A stretch of 15,356 nt of DNA, taken from Pinguiococcus pyrenoidosus. Lineage: Eukaryota; Sar; Pinguiophyceae; Pinguiochrysidales; Pinguiochrysidaceae. The notes under the pieces are model-generated. The model saw only the letters and a program-made list of their open reading frames with translations, did not search any database and was not told where the DNA came from. Below, piece after piece: positions 8,239-15,356 of this stretch (position 1 is its first letter; each line of letters begins with the position of its first letter). The DNA lies in NCBI GenBank assembly GCA_019677205.1, contig JAAMXY010004773.1, positions 1-15,356 of the forward strand. Reading direction: 5' to 3'. The position numbers were made by a program, and so were the translations under genes.

Positions 8239-9855
8239 TCAGCGGTGCCTCCGTCGCGCTCTCCTGGCGGGCGAGTCCTGCGCGTGGTGACCGGGCGAGA
8301 TGACGCATATGTCACCCTGCTTGGAGCCATATATACAGCCGAGCCCGGAGAAAGGGACGAATCGAGCGACGTTCACGTCGTCCGTGAGGCTCGTGAACAG
8401 GGAGATCACGCTCATGTCACTCAGGCGGAAGACGGCGGCGACCACGTGAGGCATATCCAGAACGCGCTCGTGGGCGTGCTCCTCTCGGACGCCGTACCCA
8501 AGGAGGGCCAGACCCTGCGTGGGACTGAACTTGACGGATGTGACCCCTTTGGGATGCGGTCCCCTCCTGGCCAGGCGATCGGCGGCCGCCACTGCCGATG
8601 GTGAGTGATCTCCACTTCTTGCCATGGCCGTGTGCTCGTCTTTGAAAAGGTTGTCCAGCGGCGCCGATTTGACCACCTCCCCCGTCTCGAAGGACACCAG
8701 AATGAGCTGTGCCCGGTTCTCGCCTGCTGATCCGGCCAGCGCGTTTGGCGGGGCGCACGTGATGAGATGGCGGCCACAGGGGCTGACATCGAGCCCGCCG
8801 TCGCTGTACAGATGAGCCTGTCCCACGAGCGAGCGCGGGGGCAACTGCTTCGAAAGGGGTGTGTTTCGATCGTAGCTCCACAGCGCCAGCTCATACGTCG
8901 GGTAGGTCGCCTGAAAAGGGTTGCAGTTGGCCAGCGCCACCACAAGCGAGTCTCCCGCCGGACTGAAGCGCACACAGCGGAGTCCATACCGGTGATCCAG
9001 AAGGGTCGTCTGGAGGGGCGCACTACTTGGCAGCTGCGGCTCCCCGTCTGGTCCGGAGATGGATCCAGGCGAATTGAAGGAGCGCTGGGAGCTCCGCTTG
9101 TACTCCCAGAGGTCGAGCTTTCCCAGCAGCGCCGTCTCCCTGCGTCCCGACGCGATGGCAAGCACGTCACCATCCGGATGAAAAGCGAGCGACATGACGG
9201 ATCCATCCACTTCCATGTAGGCGATGCAGGATCCCGTGTGACTGTTCCAGACCCGAACCTCATGCCCGAGGCACCCGGAAGCTAGCACTGACGCATCGCT
9301 CGGGTGGTACTTGACCGTCCATGGCGTTCGCGAATGACCAACCAGAACGTTGATTTCGCGCAGCGAGATGGTCTCAAAAACCTTCACGGTGTGATCCCCG
9401 TGGGTCGACGCAAACATGCTGCCGTCATGGCTGAAGGCGATCGCGATCGTGCTCTTGGTGTTTGGAGGAAGATCGATGTACCGCTGACTCGCGAGACTGG
9501 TCTGTACGCTGCACTCCTCCGCCCACAGCGCCAGAGCGGGCGCATGGATGTAGCCGCCCTGGGGCGTCGTTGCCCGGTCCTTCAAAATCCGCAAAATACT
9601 GCTCGTCTCCCGGTAGCACCGCGAGGAACTGGCGCCGTCTTGGTGGGGCACCCCCGCTCGGGGCAGCGGGGGCACAAGCTCCATGGGTGCGATGCCCCGC
9701 GCTCCGGGGAAACAGGACGTGGCCATGCCGGCGAATGGCAGGATGTTCGCATCCACATCCGTCCCTGTATCCCTCGGGAAAGCAAGCGCGTCTGATGCGG
9801 AAATCGTTGGTGGGCGCTTCCTCTGCAGACGCCGTTTCACCCCAATCTTCCTCAT
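8239..9855 (-). CDS. AMBRA1-like WD40-repeat protein
   Basis: Intronless frame of 538 residues from the first ATG (9855); an in-frame GTG two codons upstream is not a likely eukaryotic start. WD40 repeats begin near residue 135. The segment FASTHGDHTVKVF, LVGHSRTPWTVKYHP, LASGCLGHEVRVWN, SVMSLAFHPDGDVLAIAS (about 148-236) closely follows the N-terminal WD40 block of animal AMBRA1 and its plant homologues. The C-terminal part (GVTSVKFSP near 437, DDVNVARFVP near 492, YGSKQGDICVIS near 509) matches the half-propeller that completes the fold in that family. Animal AMBRA1 is a substrate receptor of CUL4-DDB1 ubiquitin ligase and promotes autophagy through Beclin 1; that role here is inference only. 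The protein is much shorter than animal AMBRA1 (over 1,200 residues), lacking most of the disordered middle. The first 90 and last 15 residues are not conserved, and a missed 5' exon is possible. Confidence 0.78.
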   Translation of the reverse strand: MRKIGVKRRLQRKRPPTISASDALAFPRDTGTDVDANILPFAGMATSCFPGARGIAPMELVPPLPRAGVPHQDGASSSRCYRETSSILRILKDRATTPQGGYIHAPALALWAEECSVQTSLASQRYIDLPPNTKSTIAIAFSHDGSMFASTHGDHTVKVFETISLREINVLVGHSRTPWTVKYHPSDASVLASGCLGHEVRVWNSHTGSCIAYMEVDGSVMSLAFHPDGDVLAIASGRRETALLGKLDLWEYKRSSQRSFNSPGSISGPDGEPQLPSSAPLQTTLLDHRYGLRCVRFSPAGDSLVVALANCNPFQATYPTYELALWSYDRNTPLSKQLPPRSLVGQAHLYSDGGLDVSPCGRHLITCAPPNALAGSAGENRAQLILVSFETGEVVKSAPLDNLFKDEHTAMARSGDHSPSAVAAADRLARRGPHPKGVTSVKFSPTQGLALLGYGVREEHAHERVLDMPHVVAAVFRLSDMSVISLFTSLTDDVNVARFVPFSGLGCIYGSKQGDICVISPGHHAQDSPARRARRRHR

Positions 9856-10427
9856 GGCCACCGTCCGGCCGCCTCGAGGGCACCCAGCAACACCGCCAGG
9901 AGTGCTCTAATACCACTTCGGCGGCAGCGCGGCCGCGCTTTCAAGCTACGCGGGCGAATCAGGGGCGGAGATTTGAAGGCGCGGAAGTTCCGAGCGCCCG
10001 AGGTCCGCGACGGCGAGCACGTGAGCAAACTCGCAGGAAGCGCGTCTCAGCGCTTCTGAAGGAGACGTCCCTGGGCCAGCGACCAAGTACCGTGCGTCGT
10101 GCGCTTGAAATCTCCGACCGCCGCGCGTCGGAATTCGACTCTCGCACTCAAACTTCTCCGAATCGCGATCTCAAAGGCAAAGGCATACTCTTATACTTCT
10201 CTCTAGTACACTTGACTTTTTGGTACTCTGAGGAGTATCTATCCCAGCAAGACTAGAAGGAAATATTTTTAATTATGAAAATCAGCCGATACTTAATTAA
10301 TTTATAAAAAATCATAACTATGAATCCTACTGGGTTGGCAAAAGGCTGAGCAAAATAGCGTTTCAGGTCGAGAGGGTGCGAAGAAGCTTTGCTCGAAAGG
10401 CAGGCGTGTCGAAGGCTTTACATCAAA
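9856..10427. promoter_or_regulatory. Divergent promoter region with AT-rich island (about 10188-10325)
   Basis: This 572-nt head-to-head spacer lies between the AMBRA1-like and eL43 start codons. The AMBRA1-proximal part is GC-rich. At about 10188-10325 it becomes A/T-rich, with TTATACTTCTC, AAATATTTTTAATTATG and the palindrome TTAATTAA. The island lies about 100-240 bp upstream of the eL43 ATG, a plausible core-promoter position. I see no gene inside. Confidence 0.45.
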
Positions 10428-10872
10428 ATGGTACGCCGGAAGCAGGGCAGATCATGTCGGATGGTAGTTGGAGGCACCGAGGCTCACTGGCGGGGCCTGC
10501 TTTACTCGTTCCGCAGGGGAAGCGCACAAAGAAGGTCGGCATCTGCGGCAAGTACGGCACACGGTACGGTGCCTCGCTGCGTAAGGTCATCAAGAAGATG
10601 GAGACCACGCAGCATGCGTCCTACACCTGCGTATTCTGCGGCAAAGACACCGTGAAGCGCCATTCGACGGGAATCTGGAACTGTAGAAAATGCGGGAAGG
10701 TCATGGCGGGAGGGGCGTACGTTCTCAAGTAAGCGGACATGACCTCGCACGGAGAGCACGGTGGCAGGTCTTCTCACTCCATTTTGCTTTCCGCCTACAC
10801 AGCACCCCGGCGGCGGCGACGGTGCGCTCCACGATTGGGCGCCTCAGGAGGGCTGCCGCAGAAGCGCTCTGA
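10428..10872 (+). CDS. RPL37A: 60S ribosomal protein L37a (eL43), two introns
   Basis: Predicted 94-residue zinc-ribbon protein of the large cytosolic ribosomal subunit (human RPL37A has 92 residues). Exon 1 is only the ATG (10428-10430). Exon 2 is 10517-10728 and exon 3 is 10803-10872. Introns are 86 nt (ATG|GTACGC ... TTCCGCAG|GGG, phase 0) and 74 nt (CTCAA|GTAAGC ... CTACACAG|C, phase 2). The mature sequence runs [20 protein letters not shown], then zinc ligands C39, C42, C57 and C60 (CVFC and CRKC), GIWNC, AGGAYVLN and a C-terminal helix ending RRAAAEAL. Both joins are fixed by alignment to the family. The intron directly after the start codon is a common ribosomal-protein gene design. 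High, constitutive expression is expected from the family. It is convergent with the plastid-protein gene. Confidence 0.96.
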
Positions 10873-11399
10873 GCAGGATAGCGATACTTTCCTTCGTAGA
10901 GACGGCTGGCCGACGTGAACGAAACGCTGTTTGCAGAGCACAAGCAGGGAGCGAGAGGCCATCGAATCGATGCGGAAATATTGTTATATGTCTGAATGCG
11001 ACACGCATGTGACACACGCGCTCGAGCCCCTCAACCCCCGAGCCGCGGAAGCAATCGCGCAATCGCGCAACGCTGCCACGGGATACGGGCAGCACAACGT
11101 TTCCAAGCAGGAAAGGACAAGACAAGTCATGACAAGACAAGACAAGACAAGACCAAACAAGACCAGACCAAACAAGACCAGATGACGACTCCGCGAAGTC
11201 CTGGATTGCACACGGAAACTGCATCATACGTTCTGGTCTCGTCTAGAAAGCTTGGCATCAACCGCGGCTGGTGGAGAACTGCAGGAGCAATCCAAGGCTT
11301 TCAGACCAGTCCCGCAAGGACACTGTTGCCCAAGCCGCCTCCAGGCCAGGCTTCAATCGTGACCTGCGTCCGGTTGGGTCCACTCTGCTGCAACTGAAG
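10873..11399. other. Tail-to-tail gap between eL43 and plastid-protein genes; minisatellite, no gene seen
   Basis: This 527-nt gap contains the 3' UTRs of both neighbours and the GACAA-type repeat at 11116-11181. A small direct repeat of CAATCGCG lies near 11052-11068. Frames on either strand are low-complexity across the repeat and show no recognisable domain. Confidence 0.55.
11116..11181. repeat. GACAA/GACCAAACAA-type minisatellite
   Basis: About 66 bp of degenerate tandem repeat. It starts as GACAA pentamers (interrupted once by GTCAT) and changes to longer GACCAAACAA and GACCA variants toward the right. The plus strand is almost free of T. It lies in the convergent gap, so it is probably transcribed as 3' UTR of one neighbour. 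Confidence 0.85.
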
Positions 11400-11807
11400 T
11401 CACAGTTCCCCGCCGCTCCCTGTGAAGTAGCTCCTTTCTCGGGCCTCTCGCGTACTCTTTGCCTTGTCCCCGATGGCGTTCTCCAACTGCTCCTCTTCTC
11501 CGAAGATGTCTCCTAGGTCCAGCTGCAAGAGCCCGGCTCCCACGAGGATCAATGCTGCCAGAGCAATCGGAACCCAGACGGGTGGCAGGTCGGCAGTGGC
11601 ACTGGCAGCGGCATCTGCTTGAGCAACGATCACCCCCGACGGCGCGAACGACAAGGACAACGTAGCTTGCTTGCGTGCTAGGCCTGCAGGAGGTCTCAAC
11701 AGAGCGCGTCTATAGCCGGCGGCGGGCCTGCGAGATGGAGCCACGAAGGCCTCCGAGGACAGGAGGAGGCTCCCCAACGCCAACGCAAAGAAGCTCGGAC
11801 GAAGCAT
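11400..11807 (-). CDS. Plastid-targeted single-span membrane protein, function unknown
   Basis: Predicted 135 residues, no intron; ATG at 11807 with G at -3, TGA stop. Residues 1-20 (MLRPSFFALALGSLLLSSEA) are a signal peptide. The predicted cleavage leaves Phe21 in FVAPSRRP, followed by an Arg/Ala/Ser-rich, acid-free stretch to about residue 55. This is the bipartite ER-signal plus transit peptide of algae with complex red plastids, where Phe at +1 is diagnostic. A second AxA-type segment (VAQADAAASATA, 61-72) could be a further cleavage site for thylakoid transfer. One transmembrane helix follows (78-96, VPIALAALILVGAGLL), then an acidic turn GDIFGEEEQLENA (99-111) and a charged C-terminal tail. 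Size and topology suggest a small thylakoid or envelope subunit or assembly factor, but I do not recognise the family. The frame stays open upstream to 11984, but that part shows no conservation and would hide the signal peptide. Confidence 0.75.
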   Translation of the reverse strand: MLRPSFFALALGSLLLSSEAFVAPSRRPAAGYRRALLRPPAGLARKQATLSLSFAPSGVIVAQADAAASATADLPPVWVPIALAALILVGAGLLQLDLGDIFGEEEQLENAIGDKAKSTREARERSYFTGSGGEL

Positions 11808-12404
11808 TGCAGACTTTGGCCTTCGCACCGAATTTCCAAGGTCGCTCCTGCTGTGCAAAGTGTCCCAGCTGAAGGTCGCGTACCCAGCAAGCGCGTGGGG
11901 GGAATCACGGGCCTGGATCGCTATGAACAGCGCGCACGCGAGACGACATGCGTGCTGCGAGGGAGGGAGAGGCATCCGACACAAGAAGTCCGAATTCGAG
12001 GGACAGAATCGATACAGGAGGCGCGGCGTACGTTCGCGCCGACCTGGGTGAAACTTTTTGCTATTTACGGTGTTTCCAACTTTTCGTCATACTGCAGGTT
12101 CATATATCATTCACATTCACCGCAGCACAAAAGGTATGTGACTTCTTATTACGATTGATAAATTGTTGAGATAGTTCAATATTTTTGAAATATCTCTCCG
12201 GATCATTATTTGTCCATGATATATCTCCATATTCGAAGGAACGGCCAAACAAGCGAAACGAGAACAGTCACTTCTGCAAATAGATACACCCTTTGAAATC
12301 CAGTTGAATCTGCTTTGGCGCCATTCCAGCCGACCATCCGCCTCAGCCGTCCCTCGGCCTCGGATCACCGCCTTTCGCCTCTCTTTGTGTCTCACCGTGC
12401 AGAC
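11808..12404. promoter_or_regulatory. Divergent promoter region with AT-rich island (about 12050-12240)
   Basis: This 597-nt head-to-head spacer lies between the plastid-protein and MFS start codons. The first part is GC-balanced. About 12050-12240 is A/T-rich, with TTTTTGCTATTTAC, AATATTTTTGAAATAT and GATATATC. ATATTT-TTG-AAATAT near 12180-12194 is a short inverted repeat. No gene is seen. A frame open from 12315 into the MFS gene begins with a non-ATG codon and is treated as 5' UTR. Confidence 0.45.
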
Positions 12405-13829
12405 ATGAGAGGGTCCACGGCGATCTTCGCGTTGCTAATATGCTCGAGCGTGGCGCTGTCGCCAAGCAGAAGGCCGGCCAAACTGCTGGACCTTCGCGGA
12501 GGAGCACGAAAAGCTCCGCAGGCGGCTCCGAAGGGCGTCAGAAGTGGTGGCGCGCCAAGTACAGAGCGAAGGGGCATCGCGATCAAGTACCCCATCATCA
12601 AGATGCTCCTCTTCCTCTACTACGGCTCTCTGGGAAGTCTGTTCCCCTACTTACCGATGTTCTACAAGGCGCTCGGCTACAGCGGCAAGCAGGTTGGCCA
12701 GTTGGGTGCTGTCACGCCGGCAGCTGCGTTCATCACGAGCGCCCTCTGGGGAGCACTGGCCGACAAGACCGGCAATCTGAAAGGCATTCTGCTCGGGACC
12801 TTCGTCTGTGCAACGCTGGTCCGCATGCTGCAACCTTTGACAGCCAGCTTCTCGATTCAGATGGCAATCGTTGCCGTCTCTGCGGTCTTGAATGCGCCTG
12901 TTCGGCCCCTCCTGGACAGCAGCGTCATCGGGCTCCTGGAGAACAAGGCCGAGTATGGGAAGCAGCGGCTCTTTGGGCAGATCGGCTTCGGTGTTGGAAG
13001 CTACCTGATGGGCCCGTACCTGAAGAAGTCCGCAACGAGCTTCTACACCGCCTTCCAAGTGCACGGGCTCATCTCGTTGCTACTTGTTCTGCCCGTGATG
13101 CTGCGCTTCCGTCCGACGAAGACGGAGCGCGAGAAGCCCCGCTTCCGGGAGGGGATTCAGTTGATCCTGGACAACTCGCAGGCCGTCACCTTCTTCGCTC
13201 TTGTCTTCGTGATCGGGCTAAGCAGTGGGGTGATTGAGAACTTTGCCTACATCCGCATCCAACAGGTCGGGGGAAGCGGCCGGCAGCTGGGACTGCTGAG
13301 AGCGGCCTCCAGCCTGGCGGGGATGCCGATGTTCTGGTTCTCGGGGCAGCTCACTCAGGCAGTCGGCGTGATGGGCGTTTTGCTCTGCGCGCTGATGTCT
13401 TACATTCTTCGCCTCCTCATCTACTCGGAGATGAAGAACCCCTGGATGGCAATGCCTGCTGAGATCCTCCGAGGGGGAACCTTCGCCTCCATGTGGGCGG
13501 CCAGCACGTACTACGCAAGCTTCATCGCGCCCACGGGAATGCGCTCCACAATGATCGCCTTCCTCAACGCGATGTACCAAGGACTCGGCCAAAGCTCGGG
13601 GGCTCTCATGGGAGGGGCCCTCGTGGAGCGCTTCGGCGGTATCCAGAACATGTACAGGTACGCTGTGCTGTTGTTGCAAGTAACCTTGCAGTGGCAAGGA
13701 CGAGTATGCTTGCAACTCACGGATCGTTCGCGCAGGGCTTGGGCGGCGGTCGATCTCGGCTTCTTTGCGCTCTTCTCCTTGATCCTCCTGAGGCATCGTG
13801 ACTTCAATCGGACGGAAGAGAAGCGATAA
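12405..13829 (+). CDS. Major facilitator superfamily (MFS_1-like) transporter, one predicted intron
   Basis: Predicted polytopic transporter with about 12 membrane helices. The first ATG in frame is at 12405; upstream in-frame codons lack an ATG. Residues 5-17 are hydrophobic (AIFALLICSSVAL) and are followed by a basic, Gly/Pro-rich linker to about 60 with LLDLRGG, so a cleaved signal or organelle-targeting leader is possible. The transporter core starts at about 61 (KYPIIKMLLFLYYGSLGSLF). WGALADKTG near 107 is the loop 2-3 MFS motif, and VNAPVRPLLDS-like and GQIGFGVGSY segments fit the MFS_1-like group of poorly characterised carriers. A 78-nt intron is predicted at 13658-13735 (TACAG|GTACGC ... 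CGCGCAG|G, phase 2, branch-like CTCAC near 13716). Removing it joins NMYR to AWAAVDLGFFALFSLILL, the last helix, and gives 448 residues; retention gives 474. Substrate is unknown. It is convergent with the PLP-enzyme gene. Confidence 0.87.
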   Translation: MRGSTAIFALLICSSVALSPSRRPAKLLDLRGGARKAPQAAPKGVRSGGAPSTERRGIAIKYPIIKMLLFLYYGSLGSLFPYLPMFYKALGYSGKQVGQLGAVTPAAAFITSALWGALADKTGNLKGILLGTFVCATLVRMLQPLTASFSIQMAIVAVSAVLNAPVRPLLDSSVIGLLENKAEYGKQRLFGQIGFGVGSYLMGPYLKKSATSFYTAFQVHGLISLLLVLPVMLRFRPTKTEREKPRFREGIQLILDNSQAVTFFALVFVIGLSSGVIENFAYIRIQQVGGSGRQLGLLRAASSLAGMPMFWFSGQLTQAVGVMGVLLCALMSYILRLLIYSEMKNPWMAMPAEILRGGTFASMWAASTYYASFIAPTGMRSTMIAFLNAMYQGLGQSSGALMGGALVERFGGIQNMYRYAVLLLQVTLQWQGRVCLQLTDRSRRAWAAVDLGFFALFSLILLRHRDFNRTEEKR

Positions 13830-15352
13830 GCGACATCATGCCGCGCGTAACTCAAATTGATGGATTCGGTTTGGGCCCGGCAGGCCGTGAGCATTCGCTC
13901 CAACGCTTCGTCAACCACTTGCGCGCTGCATCCGAAATTCAATCGCACAAACTGCCTGCCGGGAAAGCGACCGAAGCCCACGTCTCCGGTCAGCCCGACG
14001 AGGGCCTCGTCCTCGAAGAACTTCACCGGATCGCGCAGTCCGAGGTCCGTGACCTCAATCCAAGCCAGATATGTGGACTCCATGGTGGTGCTTGGGGGAG
14101 GAAGAAGGAGGTGGCGTCAGAAACTCGTGGCTCGATTCTACTTCGCTGCCCCTCGGCGCATTCCGTACGCACCTCAACCTCATCCCGCTGTCTTGAGACG
14201 ATTCCTGAAACCTGCGAAAAATCAGGTCTCGGTTCTGCCGGAGATGCGCTAGAAGCTCTTGTCGCCAAGGTTCCCCTTCGCGGAATGCAGCCTCCAGGCC
14301 GACGTAGCCCATTGCTGGCATCTGCGTCACGATTCCGCGGGCGGCCCGCCTGAAGGATCGTCGGAGTTCCTGCAGATGGACGTCGTCGGTTTGGTTTAGG
14401 GCAGAAGGACGATCCGACCCTTGCCCAGAAGAACATGCGCGCGTGCGGCCCTGCTCTCTAGAGCCGGGGGACTCGAGCGTCGAGGGAATCTCACCGGATC
14501 GGGAATGATTGCAAATGCGATGCCCAGTCCAGGGACATTGTAGGTCTTCGAGGGGGACATGAGCGTTACTGTTCGGCTTGCAGCTTCGCTCGACAGCGTC
14601 GCCGTCGGTCTATGCTTCTGATCCCCAAGGACCAGGTCGCAGTGGATCTCGTCAGAGCAGATGGTCATATCGAATTCCTGCGCGAGGCTCAGGAACTCAC
14701 GCAGCTCCGTCGTGTCCAGCACTCTTGACGTCGGATTCTGCGGGCTGCAGAGAATCAACAGCTTTGGCCTCTGAGGACTATTGGCCAGCGTACTTCGCAT
14801 TGCCTCAAAGTCAAAGGTCCATGGCTCTCCAGGGCTTTCAGGTGCCCTCATGGGCAGCTCGAGGGTGGTTCTCCCAAGGCTCCGCGGAGTCGAGAGGATG
14901 GGCGGATAGACCGGAGTCGGAGATGCAACGGCATCGCCGGGCTCCGAGAAGGCAAGCACGCACGCGGTGATGCCCTGCACTACCCCCGGCAAGAAGACGA
15001 TGGCCTCACCCTCCACCTCCCAGTCGTGCTCGCGCCGAAGGTATCCCTTGATGGAGCGGTACACCTCCGGAGTGGGCGCGGCGTAGCCAAAGACGCCATG
15101 ATCCACGCGGTCTTGCAACGCCTTGCGAATGCACGGCGCGCTTTGGAAGTCCATGTCGGCCACCCACATTGGACGAACACTCTGACGATCGACGTAGCGA
15201 TCCCACTTGATGCTGCCGGTACCGAACCGCTCCGGGCAATGGCTGTCAAAGCCGCCGGGCCGGGAGCTACACAAAGCCGCTGTGTAGCATCCATGAAGGA
15301 CGAACACGAAGCTGCACCGCAAGCAAGCAAGCTGGAAGAAGCGCAAATACAT
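13511..15352 (-). CDS. MalY/PatB-family PLP aminotransferase fold enzyme (C-S lyase type), two introns, 3' end unresolved
   Basis: Fold-type I PLP enzyme resembling MalY/PatB cystathionine beta-lyases, which cleave C-S bonds to give thiol, pyruvate and ammonia. Exons on the minus strand are 15352-14495, 14369-14173 and 14090 onward. Introns are 125 nt (GATCCG|GTGAGA ... CTGCAG|GAA, phase 0) and 82 nt (TTGAG|GTGCGT ... CCCAAG|C, phase 2). Motifs: GTGSIKWDRY (44-53), PMWVADMDF (61-69), PQNPT with Asn206, SDEIH with Asp234 (pyridine-N partner), SPSKTYNVPGL with Schiff-base Lys269, STYLAW (357-362) and FVRLNF with carboxylate-binding Arg401. The N-terminus has a hydrophobic stretch (about 5-28) that could be a signal peptide, but the window ends 4 nt upstream of this ATG, so the start is unproven. 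The family normally ends near residue 425 (about 13870). Here the frame stays open to 13511, antisense to the MFS gene, so the true stop is uncertain. Confidence 0.82.
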
Positions 15353-15356
15353 CCTG

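Noticed and set aside
9462-10256. 264-codon plus-strand frame over the AMBRA1-like 5' end
   Set aside because: It is Arg/Pro/Ser-rich antisense shadow extending into the spacer, with no conserved segment.
12315-12404. N-terminal extension of the MFS protein upstream of the first ATG
   Set aside because: It begins with a non-ATG codon. The ATG at 12405 places a hydrophobic leader at the N-terminus.
14330-14370. An apparent frameshift in the PLP-enzyme gene between the ELRRSF and GIVTQMP segments
   Set aside because: It came from my misreading the GC-rich run at 14336-14350. Read correctly, the bases give one continuous frame.
1-15356. tRNA, rRNA or transposon remnants
   Set aside because: I saw no tRNA box pair, rRNA segment, transposase or reverse transcriptase motif, or long terminal repeats.

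Overview
The window is nuclear DNA of a microbial eukaryote, most likely a photosynthetic alga with a secondary, red-derived plastid (cryptophyte, haptophyte or ochrophyte type). Three things support this. Twelve short GT-AG introns (62 to 125 nt) can be placed by reading frame and family conservation. Eukaryote-only genes are present, including ribosomal protein eL43, a mitochondrial carrier, an axonemal IQ/AAA protein and an AMBRA1-like WD40 protein. One small protein starts with a signal peptide followed by a Phe-initiated transit peptide (cleavage A|FVAP), the hallmark of proteins imported into plastids bounded by extra membranes. TAG, TGA and TAA all serve as stops, so the genetic code looks standard. 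The axonemal protein implies a flagellated stage. I cannot name the species.

The layout is compact and mostly alternates strands. Left to right: a polypyrimidine microsatellite (1-223); mitochondrial carrier (+, 686-1643); membrane-anchored TKL-type kinase (-, 1852-3084); DRC11/IQCA1-like axonemal protein (-, 3627-6459); Blc/TIL-type lipocalin (+, 7077-7886); AMBRA1-like WD40 protein (-, 8239-9855); ribosomal protein eL43 (+, 10428-10872); plastid-targeted single-span membrane protein of unknown function (-, 11400-11807); MFS_1-like transporter (+, 12405-13829); and a MalY/PatB-family PLP enzyme (-, from 15352 leftward), whose 3' end runs into the MFS gene.

The spacers show a regular pattern. 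The three head-to-head spacers each carry an AT-rich island in otherwise GC-rich DNA. Two of the four tail-to-tail gaps, plus the DRC11/kinase spacer, carry a short purine- and C-rich minisatellite of about nine copies.

The genes do not form an operon or an obvious pathway; they look like an ordinary gene-dense algal chromosome segment. I found no CRISPR, mobile element, rRNA or tRNA, and no convincing multi-gene novel system. The points most worth a second look are the unrecognised plastid protein, the unresolved overlap of the PLP enzyme with the MFS gene, the stop-free 78-nt MFS intron and the AT-island/minisatellite spacer pattern.
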